Origin: Flexivirga aerilata
Lineage (GTDB): Bacteria > Actinomycetota > Actinomycetes > Actinomycetales > Dermatophilaceae
NCBI RefSeq assembly: GCF_013002715.1
Contig: NZ_JABENB010000003.1
Span: 617,472-681,471 of the forward strand
Reading direction: 5' to 3'
DNA length: 64,000 bases
Shown: positions 27,213-37,063 of the stretch, in pieces
How positions within the stretch are numbered: position 1 is the first letter of the stretch
Layout: every line of letters starts with the position of its first letter
Notes under the pieces: model-generated
The model's input: the letters and a program-made list of their open reading frames with translations, nothing else
Database searches by the model: none
Told to the model about the DNA's origin: nothing
Translations under genes and position numbers: made by a program

Positions 27213-28991
27213 TCAGCCGACGTACATCTCCGACATCTTCGGCATCGAGTTGTTCGGGTTCAGCACGACGTTCTTCACCTGCGTGCCGAAGACGGCGGTC
27301 GACAGGTTGTAGTAGTCGGGCAGAGCCGGCAGGAATTCGCTCATCAGCTGCTTGTCGAGCGCGGCCCACTGAGCGCCGGCCTGCTTCGGGTCCATCTGCT
27401 GGATCTGGTTGATCTTCGCGGTGATGGCCGGGTTCTTGAACTGACCCACTGACAGGCCTTGCGAGATGCCCGCGCCGTTGAACAGCGGCGGGTAGACCGA
27501 GTCACCGGTCGGCCAGTCGTAGCACCAGCCGGGCGTACCCTGGCCCATGTTCACCGGCGCGTTCGGGTCGGCGATCTTGGTGGTGTACTCCTCGCCACTG
27601 ATGCCGATGTCCTTGACCTTGAAGCCGGCTGCTTCCAGGCCCGCCTTCTTGGCGTTGTTGGCCTGGACGCGCTGCGGCTTGTCGTTGCGGAAGTAGTAGC
27701 TCAGCTCGAAGCCGCTCTTGCCGGCTGCCTGCAGCATCTGCTTGGCCTTGGCCGGGTCGCCGTTGCCCTCACCGGTCGCGTTGTTGACCGGCGGGTACTT
27801 CTGGAAGCCCTGCAGGCTCGGCGCCGCGTAGGTGGTGGCCGGCTCGAAGTTGACCGAGGCCAGCTGCTGCGCCTTGCGGATCTGGTTGTACGGGTAGGCG
27901 ACCGCGATCGCCTTGCGCACCTCGAGCGGGATCTTGCGGGTGTCCATCTCGACGTAGTACTCACACGCCGACGGGCCCTGCACGAACTGGCTCTTCTTCT
28001 GACCGGTCACCTGAGCCGCGAGCGAGGAGTCGATCGGGTTGACGTCCACCGAGGTGGAGCCGGTGCCGCTGTTGTTCAGGATCTGCTGCTGGCTCTGCAG
28101 CGCGGTGGCGTTGAAGTTGACCTGGATCTTGTCCGGGTACTGGTGCCGCGACGGGTCGGTCTTGGGGTCCCAGTTGGAGTTCTTGGAGACGATCAGCTTC
28201 TGGCCCTTGGTGTAGGAGTCGACCTTGTAGGGGCCAGTCGTGAGCGGCTTCAGCTGGTAGTTGGCCTGGGTGTCCTTGGCCTGCGGGATCGGGCTGAACT
28301 GCGGGAAGGTGGCGAAGAAGTTGAACGTCGGCATCTTCTTGCTCAGGTGGAAGACCAGCGTGTCGCTGCCCTCGGTGGTGACGCCGGGGAACGCACCCTT
28401 GTCCTTGAACGGGCCCTTGTACTTGTCGCCGCCCTTCAGGAACTCCATCTGGTACTGCGTGCCGTTGGCCGCGACGGTGTCGGTCGCGAAGGAGCGCTTG
28501 ATCGCGTAGACGTAGTCCTCCAGCTTGACCGGGCTGCCGTCGGAGTACTTGATGCCGCTCTTGACCTTGAACTTCCAGGTCATGCCGTCGGCGGACGGCT
28601 GGCCGAGGTCGGTCGCGAGGTCCGGCACCAGGACGGCCTTGCCGTTGATGATCTTGTACTGCGTCAGCGTGCGGTAGAGCAGGTCACCGGCGATCGAACC
28701 GGAGTCGGTGTAGTAGATGCCCGACGGGTCCATCGTCGGCGGCGCACTCGCGTCGTTGATGTAGATGGTGCCGCCGGTCTTGGCGCCGGCGACCGCCGGG
28801 GCGGGACCGGTTGCCTTGGCGTCCTGGCCGAGTTCGGCGGCCTTGCTGTTCTCGGCATTCAGCGACGAGTTGGCGGCGCCGCCGTCACCTGACTTGTTGC
28901 TGCTTCCTCCCGGGCCGCTGCTGCTGCATGCGGCCAGCGTGAGAGCCAGCACACCGGACGTCGACAGCGCGACAAGCTTGGTCCTGCGCAT
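27213..28991 (-). CDS. Peptide ABC transporter substrate-binding lipoprotein (family 5)
   Basis: 592 residues. Signal peptide with lipobox (LTLAACSS near residue 20), so a membrane-anchored extracellular lipoprotein. After a Ser/Gly/Asn linker the family 5 (DppA/OppA) fold follows: LAPT-equivalent NDASAPPTMDPSG, DGMTWKFKVKSGIKYSDGSPV near residue 140, and a C-terminal WCYDWPTGDSVYPPLF. The ATG at 28991 gives a correct signal peptide. It lies second in the operon, between the DppC- and DppB-type permeases. Close paralogue of the protein at 30306-32066. Confidence 0.92.
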   Translation of the reverse strand: MRRTKLVALSTSGVLALTLAACSSSGPGGSSNKSGDGGAANSSLNAENSKAAELGQDAKATGPAPAVAGAKTGGTIYINDASAPPTMDPSGIYYTDSGSIAGDLLYRTLTQYKIINGKAVLVPDLATDLGQPSADGMTWKFKVKSGIKYSDGSPVKLEDYVYAIKRSFATDTVAANGTQYQMEFLKGGDKYKGPFKDKGAFPGVTTEGSDTLVFHLSKKMPTFNFFATFPQFSPIPQAKDTQANYQLKPLTTGPYKVDSYTKGQKLIVSKNSNWDPKTDPSRHQYPDKIQVNFNATALQSQQQILNNSGTGSTSVDVNPIDSSLAAQVTGQKKSQFVQGPSACEYYVEMDTRKIPLEVRKAIAVAYPYNQIRKAQQLASVNFEPATTYAAPSLQGFQKYPPVNNATGEGNGDPAKAKQMLQAAGKSGFELSYYFRNDKPQRVQANNAKKAGLEAAGFKVKDIGISGEEYTTKIADPNAPVNMGQGTPGWCYDWPTGDSVYPPLFNGAGISQGLSVGQFKNPAITAKINQIQQMDPKQAGAQWAALDKQLMSEFLPALPDYYNLSTAVFGTQVKNVVLNPNNSMPKMSEMYVG

Positions 28992-29044
28992 CGTGAGTTC
29001 TCCTTGTTTTGTGCGTCCGGCGGTTGCCGGGGTCCTTGGGGTTG

Positions 29045-30082
29045 TTATCGGCGGGTGTTCGGGTTGAAGGCGTCGGAGACGGCGTCGCCGAGCAGGCTGA
29101 GGCAGAGCACGAGGATCAGGAGGCCGAGCAGCGGCACCAGCAGCGGCAGCGCGAAGTTCTGCATCTGCTGCTGCGCGAGCGAGATGTCCAGGCCCCAGTC
29201 GGCGGTCGGCGCGGTGAGCCCGACGCCGAGGTAGGACAGCCCCGCCTCGATGCCGATGTAGGCCGGGATCGCGGTGGTGATCGAGACCAGGATGATGCTC
29301 GTGAGATTGGGCAGGATCTCCTTGAAGAGCAGCCGCGGCGTCGGGGAGCCGAGCGCCCGCGCGGCCTGCACGAACTCGCGCTGACGCATCGCGAGGACCT
29401 CGCCGCGCACCAGGCGGCAGGTGCTGGCCCAGCCGAAGCCGACCAGCACGATCATCATCACCACGACGCGCACGACCTGGGTCTGCGACTGCGTCGGCTC
29501 GTTGCCGATGAACCACTGCGAGAGCACCGGCACGAGCGCGATCGCGAAGAGCAGCACCGGCAGCGACAGCACGAAGTCGACCAGCCAGCCGATGACGGTG
29601 TCCCAGAGGCCGCCGAAGAAGCCGGAGAGCAGACCCAGCACGACGCCGATGATGGTGGTCAGGATCGCGGCCGAGATGGCGATCAGGAACGACGGCCGGA
29701 TGCCGTAGACGAAACGGGCGAACACGTCGTACCCGGTGCCCGCCGTGACACCGAGCCAGTGGTCGGCGTTGGTGTAGAACGTCGGCAGGTTGTCGCCGCC
29801 GATGAGGTCGTAGTGCGGCGTCGTCGGCGACTGACCCTCGATGCCGGCCAGCACCGGGGCGAAGATCGCGATGAGCACGAAGAGCAGGACCACACCGAGG
29901 CAGACCATCGCGACCTTGTCCCGCCGCAGCCGGGTGAGCGCGATCTGCATCGGCGAGCGGCCTTGGAGGCCACCCTTGCCGCCGCCCTTGCCCTCGGTCA
30001 GCGAACCCTTGCTGCCGGCGGCCGACTCGGTCGCGGCCACCTCCTGCAGCGTCTCGTTGACGCCACCGGGTCCAGCGGTCAT
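29045..30082 (-). CDS. Peptide ABC transporter permease (DppC/OppC type)
   Basis: 345 residues, about six membrane segments. A charged N-terminal tail of ~55 residues rich in Gly/Lys comes first, then LRRDKVAMVCLGVVLLFVLIAIFAPVLA (the DppC N-terminal domain). The EAA loop FVQAARALGSPTPRLLFKEILPN lies near residue 235. Good ribosome site (CTGGAGGATCG before ATG). First gene of the operon. The 223 bases upstream, relatively AT-rich, hold a quasi-palindrome TTAGGTGACCTTAG that could be an operator, but no promoter I would defend. Confidence 0.92.
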   Translation of the reverse strand: MTAGPGGVNETLQEVAATESAAGSKGSLTEGKGGGKGGLQGRSPMQIALTRLRRDKVAMVCLGVVLLFVLIAIFAPVLAGIEGQSPTTPHYDLIGGDNLPTFYTNADHWLGVTAGTGYDVFARFVYGIRPSFLIAISAAILTTIIGVVLGLLSGFFGGLWDTVIGWLVDFVLSLPVLLFAIALVPVLSQWFIGNEPTQSQTQVVRVVVMMIVLVGFGWASTCRLVRGEVLAMRQREFVQAARALGSPTPRLLFKEILPNLTSIILVSITTAIPAYIGIEAGLSYLGVGLTAPTADWGLDISLAQQQMQNFALPLLVPLLGLLILVLCLSLLGDAVSDAFNPNTRR

Positions 30083-30305
30083 CGATCCTCCAGGTCAATC
30101 GACGTAACTACAACACGTACACAAATCCGGGCATCCGCGATCGACGGACACCGATGTCGAATGGTGGTCACACCCTTGTGCGCCCCCGCCCGATGTGACC
30201 TGACTAACTTGCCACACGCCGGGCGAACGTCCACCTGTGTCCGGCCTAAGGTCACCTAATCGTTACCTTGTGCACTTCCACCGGCTTATCTTGGGCAATC
30301 CGTCG

Positions 30306-32066
30306 TCAGCCGACCCAGATCTGCGCGAAGTCGGGCATGCCGTGGTTGGCGTCGTTGATCACGTTGTGCACCTTGCTACCGAATACGTAGCTGCTCTTGC
30401 TGTAGGAAATCGGCATACCGACGAGCTGGGCCGTCATCTTCTTGTCCAGCGCCAGCCACTTCGGTGCCGCGGCCGCCGGATCCATCGCGCTGATCTGCTC
30501 GATCTCCTTGTCGATCGCGGCGTCCTTGAGGTTGCCGACCGAGCGCTGCTTCTCGGCGTTGGAGGTGCTGCTGAACAGCTGCGGGTAGATCGAGTCGCCG
30601 GACGGCCAGTCGTAGCACCAGGAGCTGATGCCCTGGCCGGCGTTCATCCCACTGTTCGGCGCGACGCGCTTGGCGCTGTACTCCTCCTTGCTCACGCCGA
30701 CGTCCTTGACCTTGAAGCCGGCCTTGGAGAGGGCGTCCTTCAGCGCGACGTTCGACTGCACCAGCTGCGGGTCGTCGTTGCGGAAGTAGTAGGACAGCTG
30801 GAAACCGTCCTTGCCGGCGTCCTTCAGCATCTGCTTGGCCTTGGCCGGGTCGCCCGGTCCCTTGCCGGTCAGCCCGTTGTTGGGCGGGTACGGCGTCATA
30901 CCCGGCACCTGCGGCGGGGCGTACATCGTCGCTGGGTCGTAGGTCAGGTTGCTCACGCCGCCGGCCTTGCGGATCTGGTCGTAGGGGTAGGCGACCGCGA
31001 TCGCCTTGCGCACCTCGAACGGGATCTTCTGGGTGTCGAGCGGCCAGTAGGACTCGCACGGCGACGGACCGAAGACGAACTGGTCCTTCTGCGACTTCAC
31101 CTTGCTGGCGAGCGACGCGTCGACGCCGGTGACGTCGACGGTGGTCGAGCCGGTGCCGCTGTTGGCCAGGATCTGCTGCTGGGTGGTGAGCGCGGTGACG
31201 CCGAGCTTGACGTTGATCTCGTTGGGGAATTGGTGCCGGATCGGGTCGGACTTGGCGTCCCAGTTGGGGTTCTTCTCCAGGGTGAACTGCTGGCCCTTGG
31301 TGAACGACTTGACCTGGTAGGGCCCGGTCGCGAGCGGCTTGGCCTGGTAGTTGGCCTTGGTGTCGGCGGCCTGCGGGATCGGCGAGGCAGCCGGGAACGC
31401 CAGGTAGTAGGGCAGCGTCGGCCATTTGCGGGTCAGGTGGAAGACCACCGTGTCGTCGCCCTGCGCGGTCACACCCTTGAAGTCGGTCTTGGGGTCGGCG
31501 ATGACGCCCTTGTAGTCCTTGCCACCGACCAGGTATGACGCGAGGTAGCTCGGCGCCGGGCCGTCGCCGCCGAGGTCGGGGTCGAAGGACCGCTTGATCG
31601 CGTAGACGTAGTCCTCGGCCTTGACCGGCTGACCGTTGCTGTACTTCATGCCCGGCTTGAGCTTGAAGGTCCAGGTGAGCCCGTCCGCCGACGGCGTGCC
31701 GAGGTCGGCGGCCATGTCCGGCACGAGCGTCGGCGTGCCGTCCTTGATCTGGTAGCCGGTCAGGCTGCGGGTCACCAGCTCCGAGAGCGTGGCGATCGAC
31801 AGCACGTAGTAGGCGCCGGCCGGGTCGAAGGTCGGCGGCGCCGAATCGCCGGTCGTGATCGTGAGGGTGCCGCCGGTCTTGGCGCCCTTGATCTCCGGCG
31901 CCGGGCCCTTGACCGACGCGTCCATCGCGGAGTTCTTGGCGGTGCCCCGCGCGGTGCCGCTCGACGCCGCGTCCGACTGGTTGCTACCGGGACCGCTGCT
32001 GCTGCACGCTGCCAACGGCATCGCGACTGCAACTGCCGCCACTGCAAGTTTGCTCGACCAACGCAT
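30306..32066 (-). CDS. Second peptide ABC transporter substrate-binding lipoprotein (family 5)
   Basis: 586 residues. Signal peptide and lipobox MPLAACSS, polar linker, then the same family 5 layout as the neighbour at 27213-28991. The two align over their whole length, for example WCYDWPSGDSIYPQLF against WCYDWPTGDSVYPPLF, so they arose by duplication. It has its own ribosome site (GGGAGG, ATG at 32066) and probably its own promoter in 32067-32187. It likely delivers a different or overlapping set of peptides to the permease encoded just downstream. Confidence 0.9.
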   Translation of the reverse strand: MRWSSKLAVAAVAVAMPLAACSSSGPGSNQSDAASSGTARGTAKNSAMDASVKGPAPEIKGAKTGGTLTITTGDSAPPTFDPAGAYYVLSIATLSELVTRSLTGYQIKDGTPTLVPDMAADLGTPSADGLTWTFKLKPGMKYSNGQPVKAEDYVYAIKRSFDPDLGGDGPAPSYLASYLVGGKDYKGVIADPKTDFKGVTAQGDDTVVFHLTRKWPTLPYYLAFPAASPIPQAADTKANYQAKPLATGPYQVKSFTKGQQFTLEKNPNWDAKSDPIRHQFPNEINVKLGVTALTTQQQILANSGTGSTTVDVTGVDASLASKVKSQKDQFVFGPSPCESYWPLDTQKIPFEVRKAIAVAYPYDQIRKAGGVSNLTYDPATMYAPPQVPGMTPYPPNNGLTGKGPGDPAKAKQMLKDAGKDGFQLSYYFRNDDPQLVQSNVALKDALSKAGFKVKDVGVSKEEYSAKRVAPNSGMNAGQGISSWCYDWPSGDSIYPQLFSSTSNAEKQRSVGNLKDAAIDKEIEQISAMDPAAAAPKWLALDKKMTAQLVGMPISYSKSSYVFGSKVHNVINDANHGMPDFAQIWVG

Positions 32067-32187
32067 CTTGACGTTCCTCCCGATTCCACCGCGCACCATG
32101 CGCCGTGGGCACGGTGTCACGATCGGGACGCCTTGACCGGGCTTTACCCCACTTGAAACGTGATTGTTACTTGTTTACGCCGTGCGC

Positions 32188-33564
32188 TCACTGTGAGCCG
32201 GTGCCGCCGCCCTTGATCACGCCCCGCAGCGAGGCCCAGCGCGGGCCCAGCGACTGCTCCCAGCCGCGATCGGTCGGGTGGTAGTAGTCGGCGTCGACCA
32301 GGTCGTCCGGCAGGAACTGCTGTGGTCCGACGCCGCCCGGCTCGTCATGGCTGTAGCGATAGCCGTCGCCGTGGCCGAGCGCGGCTGCCCCGGCATACCC
32401 ACTGCCACGCAGGTGCGGCGGCACCGCTCCCCCGCGTCCGGCGCGCACGTCCTCGATCGCGGCGTTGATGCCCTTGTAGGACGCGTTGGACTTCGGCGCG
32501 AGCGCGTTGTGCACGACCGCCTGTGCCAGGATGATCCGCGCCTCCGGCATGCCGATCTGCGCCACGGCGTGCATCGCCGCGGTCGCGGTCTGCAGGGCGG
32601 TCGGGTCGGCCATGCCGACGTCCTCGCTCGCGCTGATGACGATGCGCCGGGCGATGAACCGCGGGTCCTCCCCCGCCTCGAGCATGCGAGCGAGGTAGTG
32701 CAGGGAGGCGTCGACGTCACTGCCACGCATCGACTTGATCAGCGCGCTCGCGACGTCGTAGTGCTGATCGCCCGCGCGGTCGTAGCGCACCGCGGCGGTC
32801 GCCATCGCCTGCTCGGTGTGGGCGACCTCGATCGACACCGGGCGTTCGGCACCGGCGCCCGCGGCGTCGAGCGCGACTCCGGCGGCGGCTTCGAGCGCGG
32901 TGAGCGAGCGCCGCGCATCGCCTCCCGCCATTCGCACGAGATGGTCGCGGGCTTGCTCGGAGAGCGCGAATTCGCCTGCAAGACCACGATTTTCGGCGAC
33001 CGCGTCGTCGAGCAGGTGCGCGATGTCGTCGTCGGTCAGCGACTCGAGACGCACCAGGATCGACCGGGACAACAGCGGGGCGATCACGCTGAAGCTCGGG
33101 TTCTCGGTCGTCGCCGCGACGAGTACGACCAGGCGGTTTTCGACACCGGGCAACAACGCATCCTGCTGTGCCTTGCTGAAGCGGTGGATCTCGTCGAGGA
33201 AGAGCACGGTCTGCCGGCCGTAGAGGTCACGGTCGCGGGTGGCCTGCTCCATGACCGCGCGGACGTCCTTGACGCCGGCGTTGATCGCGGACAGCTCCAC
33301 GAAGCGGCGTTCGGCGGCGGTCGCGACGAGGTGAGCGAGGGTGGTCTTGCCGGTGCCCGGCGGCCCCCAGAGGATCGCCGACATCGGACCGGCCGCGCCG
33401 CGCGCGCCCTCGATCAGCCGCCGCAGCGGACTTCCTGGCTTCAGGGCGTCACTCTGCCCCCGCACCTCCTCGATCGCGCGCGGCCGCATCCGCACGGCGA
33501 GCGGCGGCGTGGTGGCATCGCCGCCAGCGGTCTCACCGGCGGCGGCGAAGAGATCGTCCGACAC
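32188..33564 (-). CDS. rarA: Replication-associated recombination ATPase RarA (MgsA)
   Basis: 458 residues. AAA+ clamp-loader-like ATPase acting at stalled replication forks. [13 protein letters not shown] near residue 20, Walker [14 protein letters not shown] near residue 70, Walker [17 protein letters not shown], sensor [11 protein letters not shown], and the C-terminal tetramerisation part [26 protein letters not shown] are diagnostic. The GTG at 33564 is chosen because a TAGCGT -10 lies exactly 7 bases upstream, consistent with a leaderless mRNA. A GTG three codons further up would be before the transcription start. Confidence 0.93.
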   Translation of the reverse strand: MSDDLFAAAGETAGGDATTPPLAVRMRPRAIEEVRGQSDALKPGSPLRRLIEGARGAAGPMSAILWGPPGTGKTTLAHLVATAAERRFVELSAINAGVKDVRAVMEQATRDRDLYGRQTVLFLDEIHRFSKAQQDALLPGVENRLVVLVAATTENPSFSVIAPLLSRSILVRLESLTDDDIAHLLDDAVAENRGLAGEFALSEQARDHLVRMAGGDARRSLTALEAAAGVALDAAGAGAERPVSIEVAHTEQAMATAAVRYDRAGDQHYDVASALIKSMRGSDVDASLHYLARMLEAGEDPRFIARRIVISASEDVGMADPTALQTATAAMHAVAQIGMPEARIILAQAVVHNALAPKSNASYKGINAAIEDVRAGRGGAVPPHLRGSGYAGAAALGHGDGYRYSHDEPGGVGPQQFLPDDLVDADYYHPTDRGWEQSLGPRWASLRGVIKGGGTGSQ

Positions 33565-33571
33565 GCGTGCC

Positions 33572-33581
33572 ACGCTAACGT
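33572..33581. promoter_or_regulatory. Overlapping divergent -10 elements (ACGCTAACGT) for rarA and the GNAT gene
   Basis: Minus strand TAGCGT (33577-33572) sits 7 bases from the rarA GTG. Plus strand GCTAAC or TAACGT sits 2-4 bases from the GNAT GTG. The ten bases are almost self-complementary, so one short site may serve both directions. Confidence 0.5.
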
Positions 33582-33583
33582 CC

Positions 33584-34342
33584 GTGTCAGACACCCCGAT
33601 CCGCCGCCTGCCCGCAGCCGCACTGCACGAGCGGTGGGGTGACGACCCGTTCGTGCGATGGGACCTGCCGAGGCCGCATGTCGGGGACATCTGGTCGGTC
33701 GGCGACGCTGTCGCCTTCGAGCGGCTGTCGCACTCGCGCAGGATCCGTAGCCTGACCGCGATCGGGCCGGACGATCAGGTGCGGGCCCTGCTGGAGTTTG
33801 CGGCGGCGGAGTTGCCGGCGTCGGTCGATGCGGTGTCGGTCGAGCGGTCGCAGGTCGGGATGCTCGCCGAGGTGTTCGGCGACCGCCTGCGTCCCGGCGG
33901 CGACTGGGACTGGATGTGGACCACCAGCATGCCGCCGGTCGTCGACGCCGAACGTCAACTGGTCCCCCTGGACGATGTCGCCGATGCGCGAGACATCCTG
34001 GCGCTCAACGAGATCGGGAACCCGACCGCCGAGTCGGAGCCGGGCAGCGGCATCACCACCACATGGCTCGGCGCCCGCGCGGAGGGCCGGCTGATCGCGG
34101 CCGGCGCCATACATCTGACGCAGGGTGGTGCGCCGCACCTGACCGGCATCGTGGTGCATCCGGACATGCGGGGCCGGCAGCTCGGCCTGGCGCTCATCGC
34201 GGCCCTGACCCGCTGGTCGCTCGAACGGTATGGCGTGTGCACCCTCGGCATGTATGCCGACAACGACCGCGCGCGTGCGGTGTACGACGGCCTGGGTTAC
34301 GCCGTCGCGCACGCGTGGGGCAGCCGGCGACTGGCGGAGTGA
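33584..34342 (+). CDS. GNAT family N-acetyltransferase
   Basis: 252 residues. The acetyl-CoA-binding region is in the C-terminal third: [26 protein letters not shown] (motif A, R-G-R-x-L-G), then [18 protein letters not shown] (motif B). The N-terminal half has no recognisable domain and may position the substrate, which is unknown. GTG start 19 bases from the divergent rarA start, with no ribosome site. Confidence 0.82.
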   Translation: MSDTPIRRLPAAALHERWGDDPFVRWDLPRPHVGDIWSVGDAVAFERLSHSRRIRSLTAIGPDDQVRALLEFAAAELPASVDAVSVERSQVGMLAEVFGDRLRPGGDWDWMWTTSMPPVVDAERQLVPLDDVADARDILALNEIGNPTAESEPGSGITTTWLGARAEGRLIAAGAIHLTQGGAPHLTGIVVHPDMRGRQLGLALIAALTRWSLERYGVCTLGMYADNDRARAVYDGLGYAVAHAWGSRRLAE

Positions 34343-34451
34343 ATCTTACTCGATTTGTTGCGATATATGTTCGATTGACCCTCGGCTGTCAGTGGTCAGC
34401 TGTATGATGATCACACGACGAAAACCACTGCGGCGGAAGGAGTTTCGGGCC
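34343..34451 (+). promoter_or_regulatory. AT-rich upstream region of the DUF222/HNH gene
   Basis: Distinctly AT-rich against the surroundings (TTACTCGATTTGTTGCGATA...). It contains TATGAT at 34403-34408 and AAGGAG 9 bases before the ATG at 34452. No -35 at proper spacing was found; TTGACC at 34375 is 22 bases from TATGAT. Confidence 0.4.
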
Positions 34452-35126
34452 ATGTCTCTCGATTCTGCTGTGCCGCTGCCGGAGTGTCCGGAGCTGCCTG
34501 CCGAGGCGGTTCGGGTGCCGGTTGAGCCGGGTCGTGGGCCGGCGGTGCTGGACCGAGTGCGAGAGCTTGCCGCGTTGCTGGATGAGGTGCCGGAGGTGGT
34601 GCACCAGCTCGGCGACGGGCAAGTGGAGTCACTGACGCAGGTGTTGTTGCGGTTGCATGGGCGGTCGGCGCAGGTTGCTGCGGTGGTCACCGCTGACGCG
34701 GTGGACCGTGGGACGGTCGCGAGCTCGACAGCGGCGAACACCACGCAATGGGTATGCCGTCACGCCGAAGCTTCCGGGGTGCCGATCGAACCGGCGGAGG
34801 CGAAGTCGATCGCGGTGGTCACCGAGGCGTGCCGGGAGCGGAAGAACGCGGTCATCGCGGCAGCGGTCGCACGAGGGCCGTGCACGGTGTCGACCGCGCG
34901 GGCGGCGTTGACCAATGCGGACAAGGTGACGCCGGTGATCCCGACCGCCGGCCGGAGTGAAGTGTTGGCGTGGTTCCTGCAACTGGACCCGGCGTTGGGT
35001 GCACGTGGTGTGCAGGCGTTGACCCGGAAGATCCTCGCCACCTACGCCACCGAAGCGCTCTCCGTGCAGGACGCGAAACTTGAACAGGTCGAAACGTTGA
35101 CGTGGGCACGACTGCCACCGGGATGA
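34452..35126 (+). CDS. DUF222 domain part of a split 13E12-type HNH protein
   Basis: 224 residues. Helical DUF222 region typical of the actinobacterial 13E12 repeat family: DRVRELAALLDEVPEVVHQL near residue 35, then CTVSTARAALTNADKV and EVLAWFLQLDPALGARG. In relatives the chain continues without a break through L-P-x-G-[ML]-T-R-L-V-A-E-L into the HNH domain. Here it stops at RLPPG-TGA. The TGA overlaps the ATG of the next gene (ATGA 35123-35126), and the next frame resumes exactly at MTRLVAEL. One extra G in the GGG run would restore the fusion. Confidence 0.8.
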   Translation: MSLDSAVPLPECPELPAEAVRVPVEPGRGPAVLDRVRELAALLDEVPEVVHQLGDGQVESLTQVLLRLHGRSAQVAAVVTADAVDRGTVASSTAANTTQWVCRHAEASGVPIEPAEAKSIAVVTEACRERKNAVIAAAVARGPCTVSTARAALTNADKVTPVIPTAGRSEVLAWFLQLDPALGARGVQALTRKILATYATEALSVQDAKLEQVETLTWARLPPG

Positions 35127-35821
35127 CCCGGTTGGTGGCCGAGTTGGCACCCGCGAATGCCGCGGTGTTGAAGGCGGCGATCACGGCCGGGTCCGCGCCA
35201 CTGCCCGCCACCGTCGGCACCGACGGTTCCGGTCTCGCCGGATCGGGCACCACCCAGACCGTGCGGGACGAACGGACTCCGGGCAAACGCCGGGCGGACG
35301 CATTGATGGAGCTGATCGCTGCGGGCGCGAAGGTTGCTGCCGGTGAGGCGGCACCCGTCGGGTCGGCTGCCACGATCCTGCTGACCATGGACCTGACGGC
35401 GTTGACCGAAGGGCTCGGCGGGGCGACCACCCCGAGCGGTGACGTGCTCGATGCGGGAGCCGCCCGAAGGGCAGCGTGTGATGCGGAGCTGATCCCGGCG
35501 GTGTTGGGTGGGCCGAGTCAGCCGTTGGATGTGGGCCGGCGAGAACGCCTGGTGACCAAGGGTTTACGCGCGGCCGTCGTCATACGCGATGGCGGGTGCA
35601 CCTTCCCCGGGTGCGATCGACCGCCAGGTTTCTGCGAAGTCCATCACGTCAGACCCTGGTGGGCCGGCGGCGAAACCAGCCTCACCAACTCCGCCATGCT
35701 CTGCTGCCGGCACCACCACGAAGTCCACCGCCACGGGTTCATGGCACACGTCCGCCCCGACGGCGTCACCTGGGACCTCACCCCCGGCCGCATGCCCGGC
35801 CACGCACACGTCGCCGCGTAG
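35123..35821 (+). CDS. HNH endonuclease part of the split 13E12-type protein
   Basis: 232 residues if started at the overlapping ATG. Residues 1-140 are the rest of the DUF222 region (LVAELAPANAAVLKAAITAG). The C-terminal HNH motif is intact: CTFPGCDRPPGFCEVHHVRPWWAGG, then the asparagine in SLTNSAMLC and the histidines in CRHHHEVHRHGF. Metal-binding cysteines and the HH pair are present, so the nuclease domain is not obviously dead. Substrate and role of this large family are unknown; it tends to be multicopy in actinobacteria. Confidence 0.8.
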   Translation: MTRLVAELAPANAAVLKAAITAGSAPLPATVGTDGSGLAGSGTTQTVRDERTPGKRRADALMELIAAGAKVAAGEAAPVGSAATILLTMDLTALTEGLGGATTPSGDVLDAGAARRAACDAELIPAVLGGPSQPLDVGRRERLVTKGLRAAVVIRDGGCTFPGCDRPPGFCEVHHVRPWWAGGETSLTNSAMLCCRHHHEVHRHGFMAHVRPDGVTWDLTPGRMPGHAHVAA

Positions 35822-36010
35822 CCGGTTGCAGGACGTCCCCTGTCCGGAATGGGTGTCAGAGTCGAGCTACGACTACTCATTCCGCGACTACGCGCTTCGT
35901 GCGTCGGGCTTCGCTGGGTCCGACGCGTCAGACGCCGGCCGACCGAACTCGCCGACCTCATCGCTGCCGCCGCCCGTGACCTCGACCGGCCACGGGACTG
36001 AGCGTCGCGG
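35822..36010 (+). other. Spacer between HNH gene and iron ABC transporter; no gene supported
   Basis: One plus-strand frame gives an open tail ending PTELADLIAAAARDLDRPRD and a stop at 36000. That could be the degraded end of a gene, but no start or family is recognisable. Nothing else seen. Confidence 0.25.
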
Positions 36011-37063
36011 TCAGTCACGGTCCGGAAACACGTTGGCCTCACCCGAGATTCGCAGCCGCACCCGGTCACCCACCCGCAGACCGGCGACCGTGGCGGCACG
36101 CAGCACCAGCGGCTCCGTCTCCCCCGGCAGACCCACTCGCACCCGCACGTGATCGCCGCGGAAGTCGACCTGCTCGACGACCGCCGCGTCGGCGTTGTCG
36201 GGCGCATCATCAGCGGCCCGCACCTCGACCTGCTCCGGTCGCAGCACCATGCGCACCGGGCCGGTCAGGTCGGTGTCGACAGCCGCCGCGCCGAACGGTG
36301 TCTCGACCCGGCCGTCCGCCGCGGTCGCCCGCAATTCGACCGTCTCGCCGGTGAATCGGGCGGTCTCCAGGTCCGCGGGGTGCAGGTAGACGTCGGTCGG
36401 TGACCCCACCTGACGGAAACCGCCGCGCGCCATCACCGCGACCTGGTCGGCGAACGACAGCGCCTCCTCCTGGTCGTGGGTGACCAGCACCGTGGTGATG
36501 CCTGCTCCGCGCAGCACGTCGCCGACGATCTCGCGGGTGCGAGCGCGCAGCCCGGTGTCGAGCGCCGAGAACGGCTCGTCGAGAAGCATCACCCGAGGAC
36601 GCAGAGCGAGGGCCCTCGCCAGCGAAACCCGTTGCTGTTGGCCACCACTCAGCTGATCGGGACGCCGGCGAGCCATGTCGGCATCGAGCGCGACCCCTTC
36701 GAGCAGCTCACCGATCCGGGCGGCCGACCGCTCCCGCCGCGGCAGGCCGAAGCCGACGTTCTGACCGACGGTCAGATGCGGGAAGAGCGCGCCGTCCTGG
36801 GCGACGTAGCCGACCCGGCGCCGATGCGCCGGCACCCATGCGGACCCGGCCACGTCCCGGCCGTCGATGCGCACCTGGCCCGCCTCCGGCGTCTCGAAAC
36901 CGGCGATGCACCGCAGCAGCGTCGTCTTGCCGCAACCCGACGGACCCACTACTGCCGCAACGGAACCCGCTGCCACATCGAGGTCGACGTCCTGCAGGAC
37001 GGGCGCCCCGGCATACGACTTGGTGAGGCGACGCGCCTCGAGCCCGATCTCGCCAGCGGTCAC
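36011..37063 (-). CDS. Ferric-iron type ABC transporter ATP-binding protein (FbpC-like)
   Basis: 350 residues from a GTG overlapping the permease stop (GTGA 37060-37063). Walker A VVGPSGCGKTTLLRCIAG near residue 40, signature LSGGQQQRVSLARALAL, Walker B VMLLDEPFSALD, H-loop TVLVTHDQEEA. The C-terminal ~110 residues form TOBE-type strands (RMVLRPEQVEV...). The group with a two-domain permease and a lipoprotein of the FbpA kind points to Fe(III) import. Polyamine or thiamine transport are related alternatives. Confidence 0.88.
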   Translation of the reverse strand: MTAGEIGLEARRLTKSYAGAPVLQDVDLDVAAGSVAAVVGPSGCGKTTLLRCIAGFETPEAGQVRIDGRDVAGSAWVPAHRRRVGYVAQDGALFPHLTVGQNVGFGLPRRERSAARIGELLEGVALDADMARRRPDQLSGGQQQRVSLARALALRPRVMLLDEPFSALDTGLRARTREIVGDVLRGAGITTVLVTHDQEEALSFADQVAVMARGGFRQVGSPTDVYLHPADLETARFTGETVELRATAADGRVETPFGAAAVDTDLTGPVRMVLRPEQVEVRAADDAPDNADAAVVEQVDFRGDHVRVRVGLPGETEPLVLRAATVAGLRVGDRVRLRISGEANVFPDRD

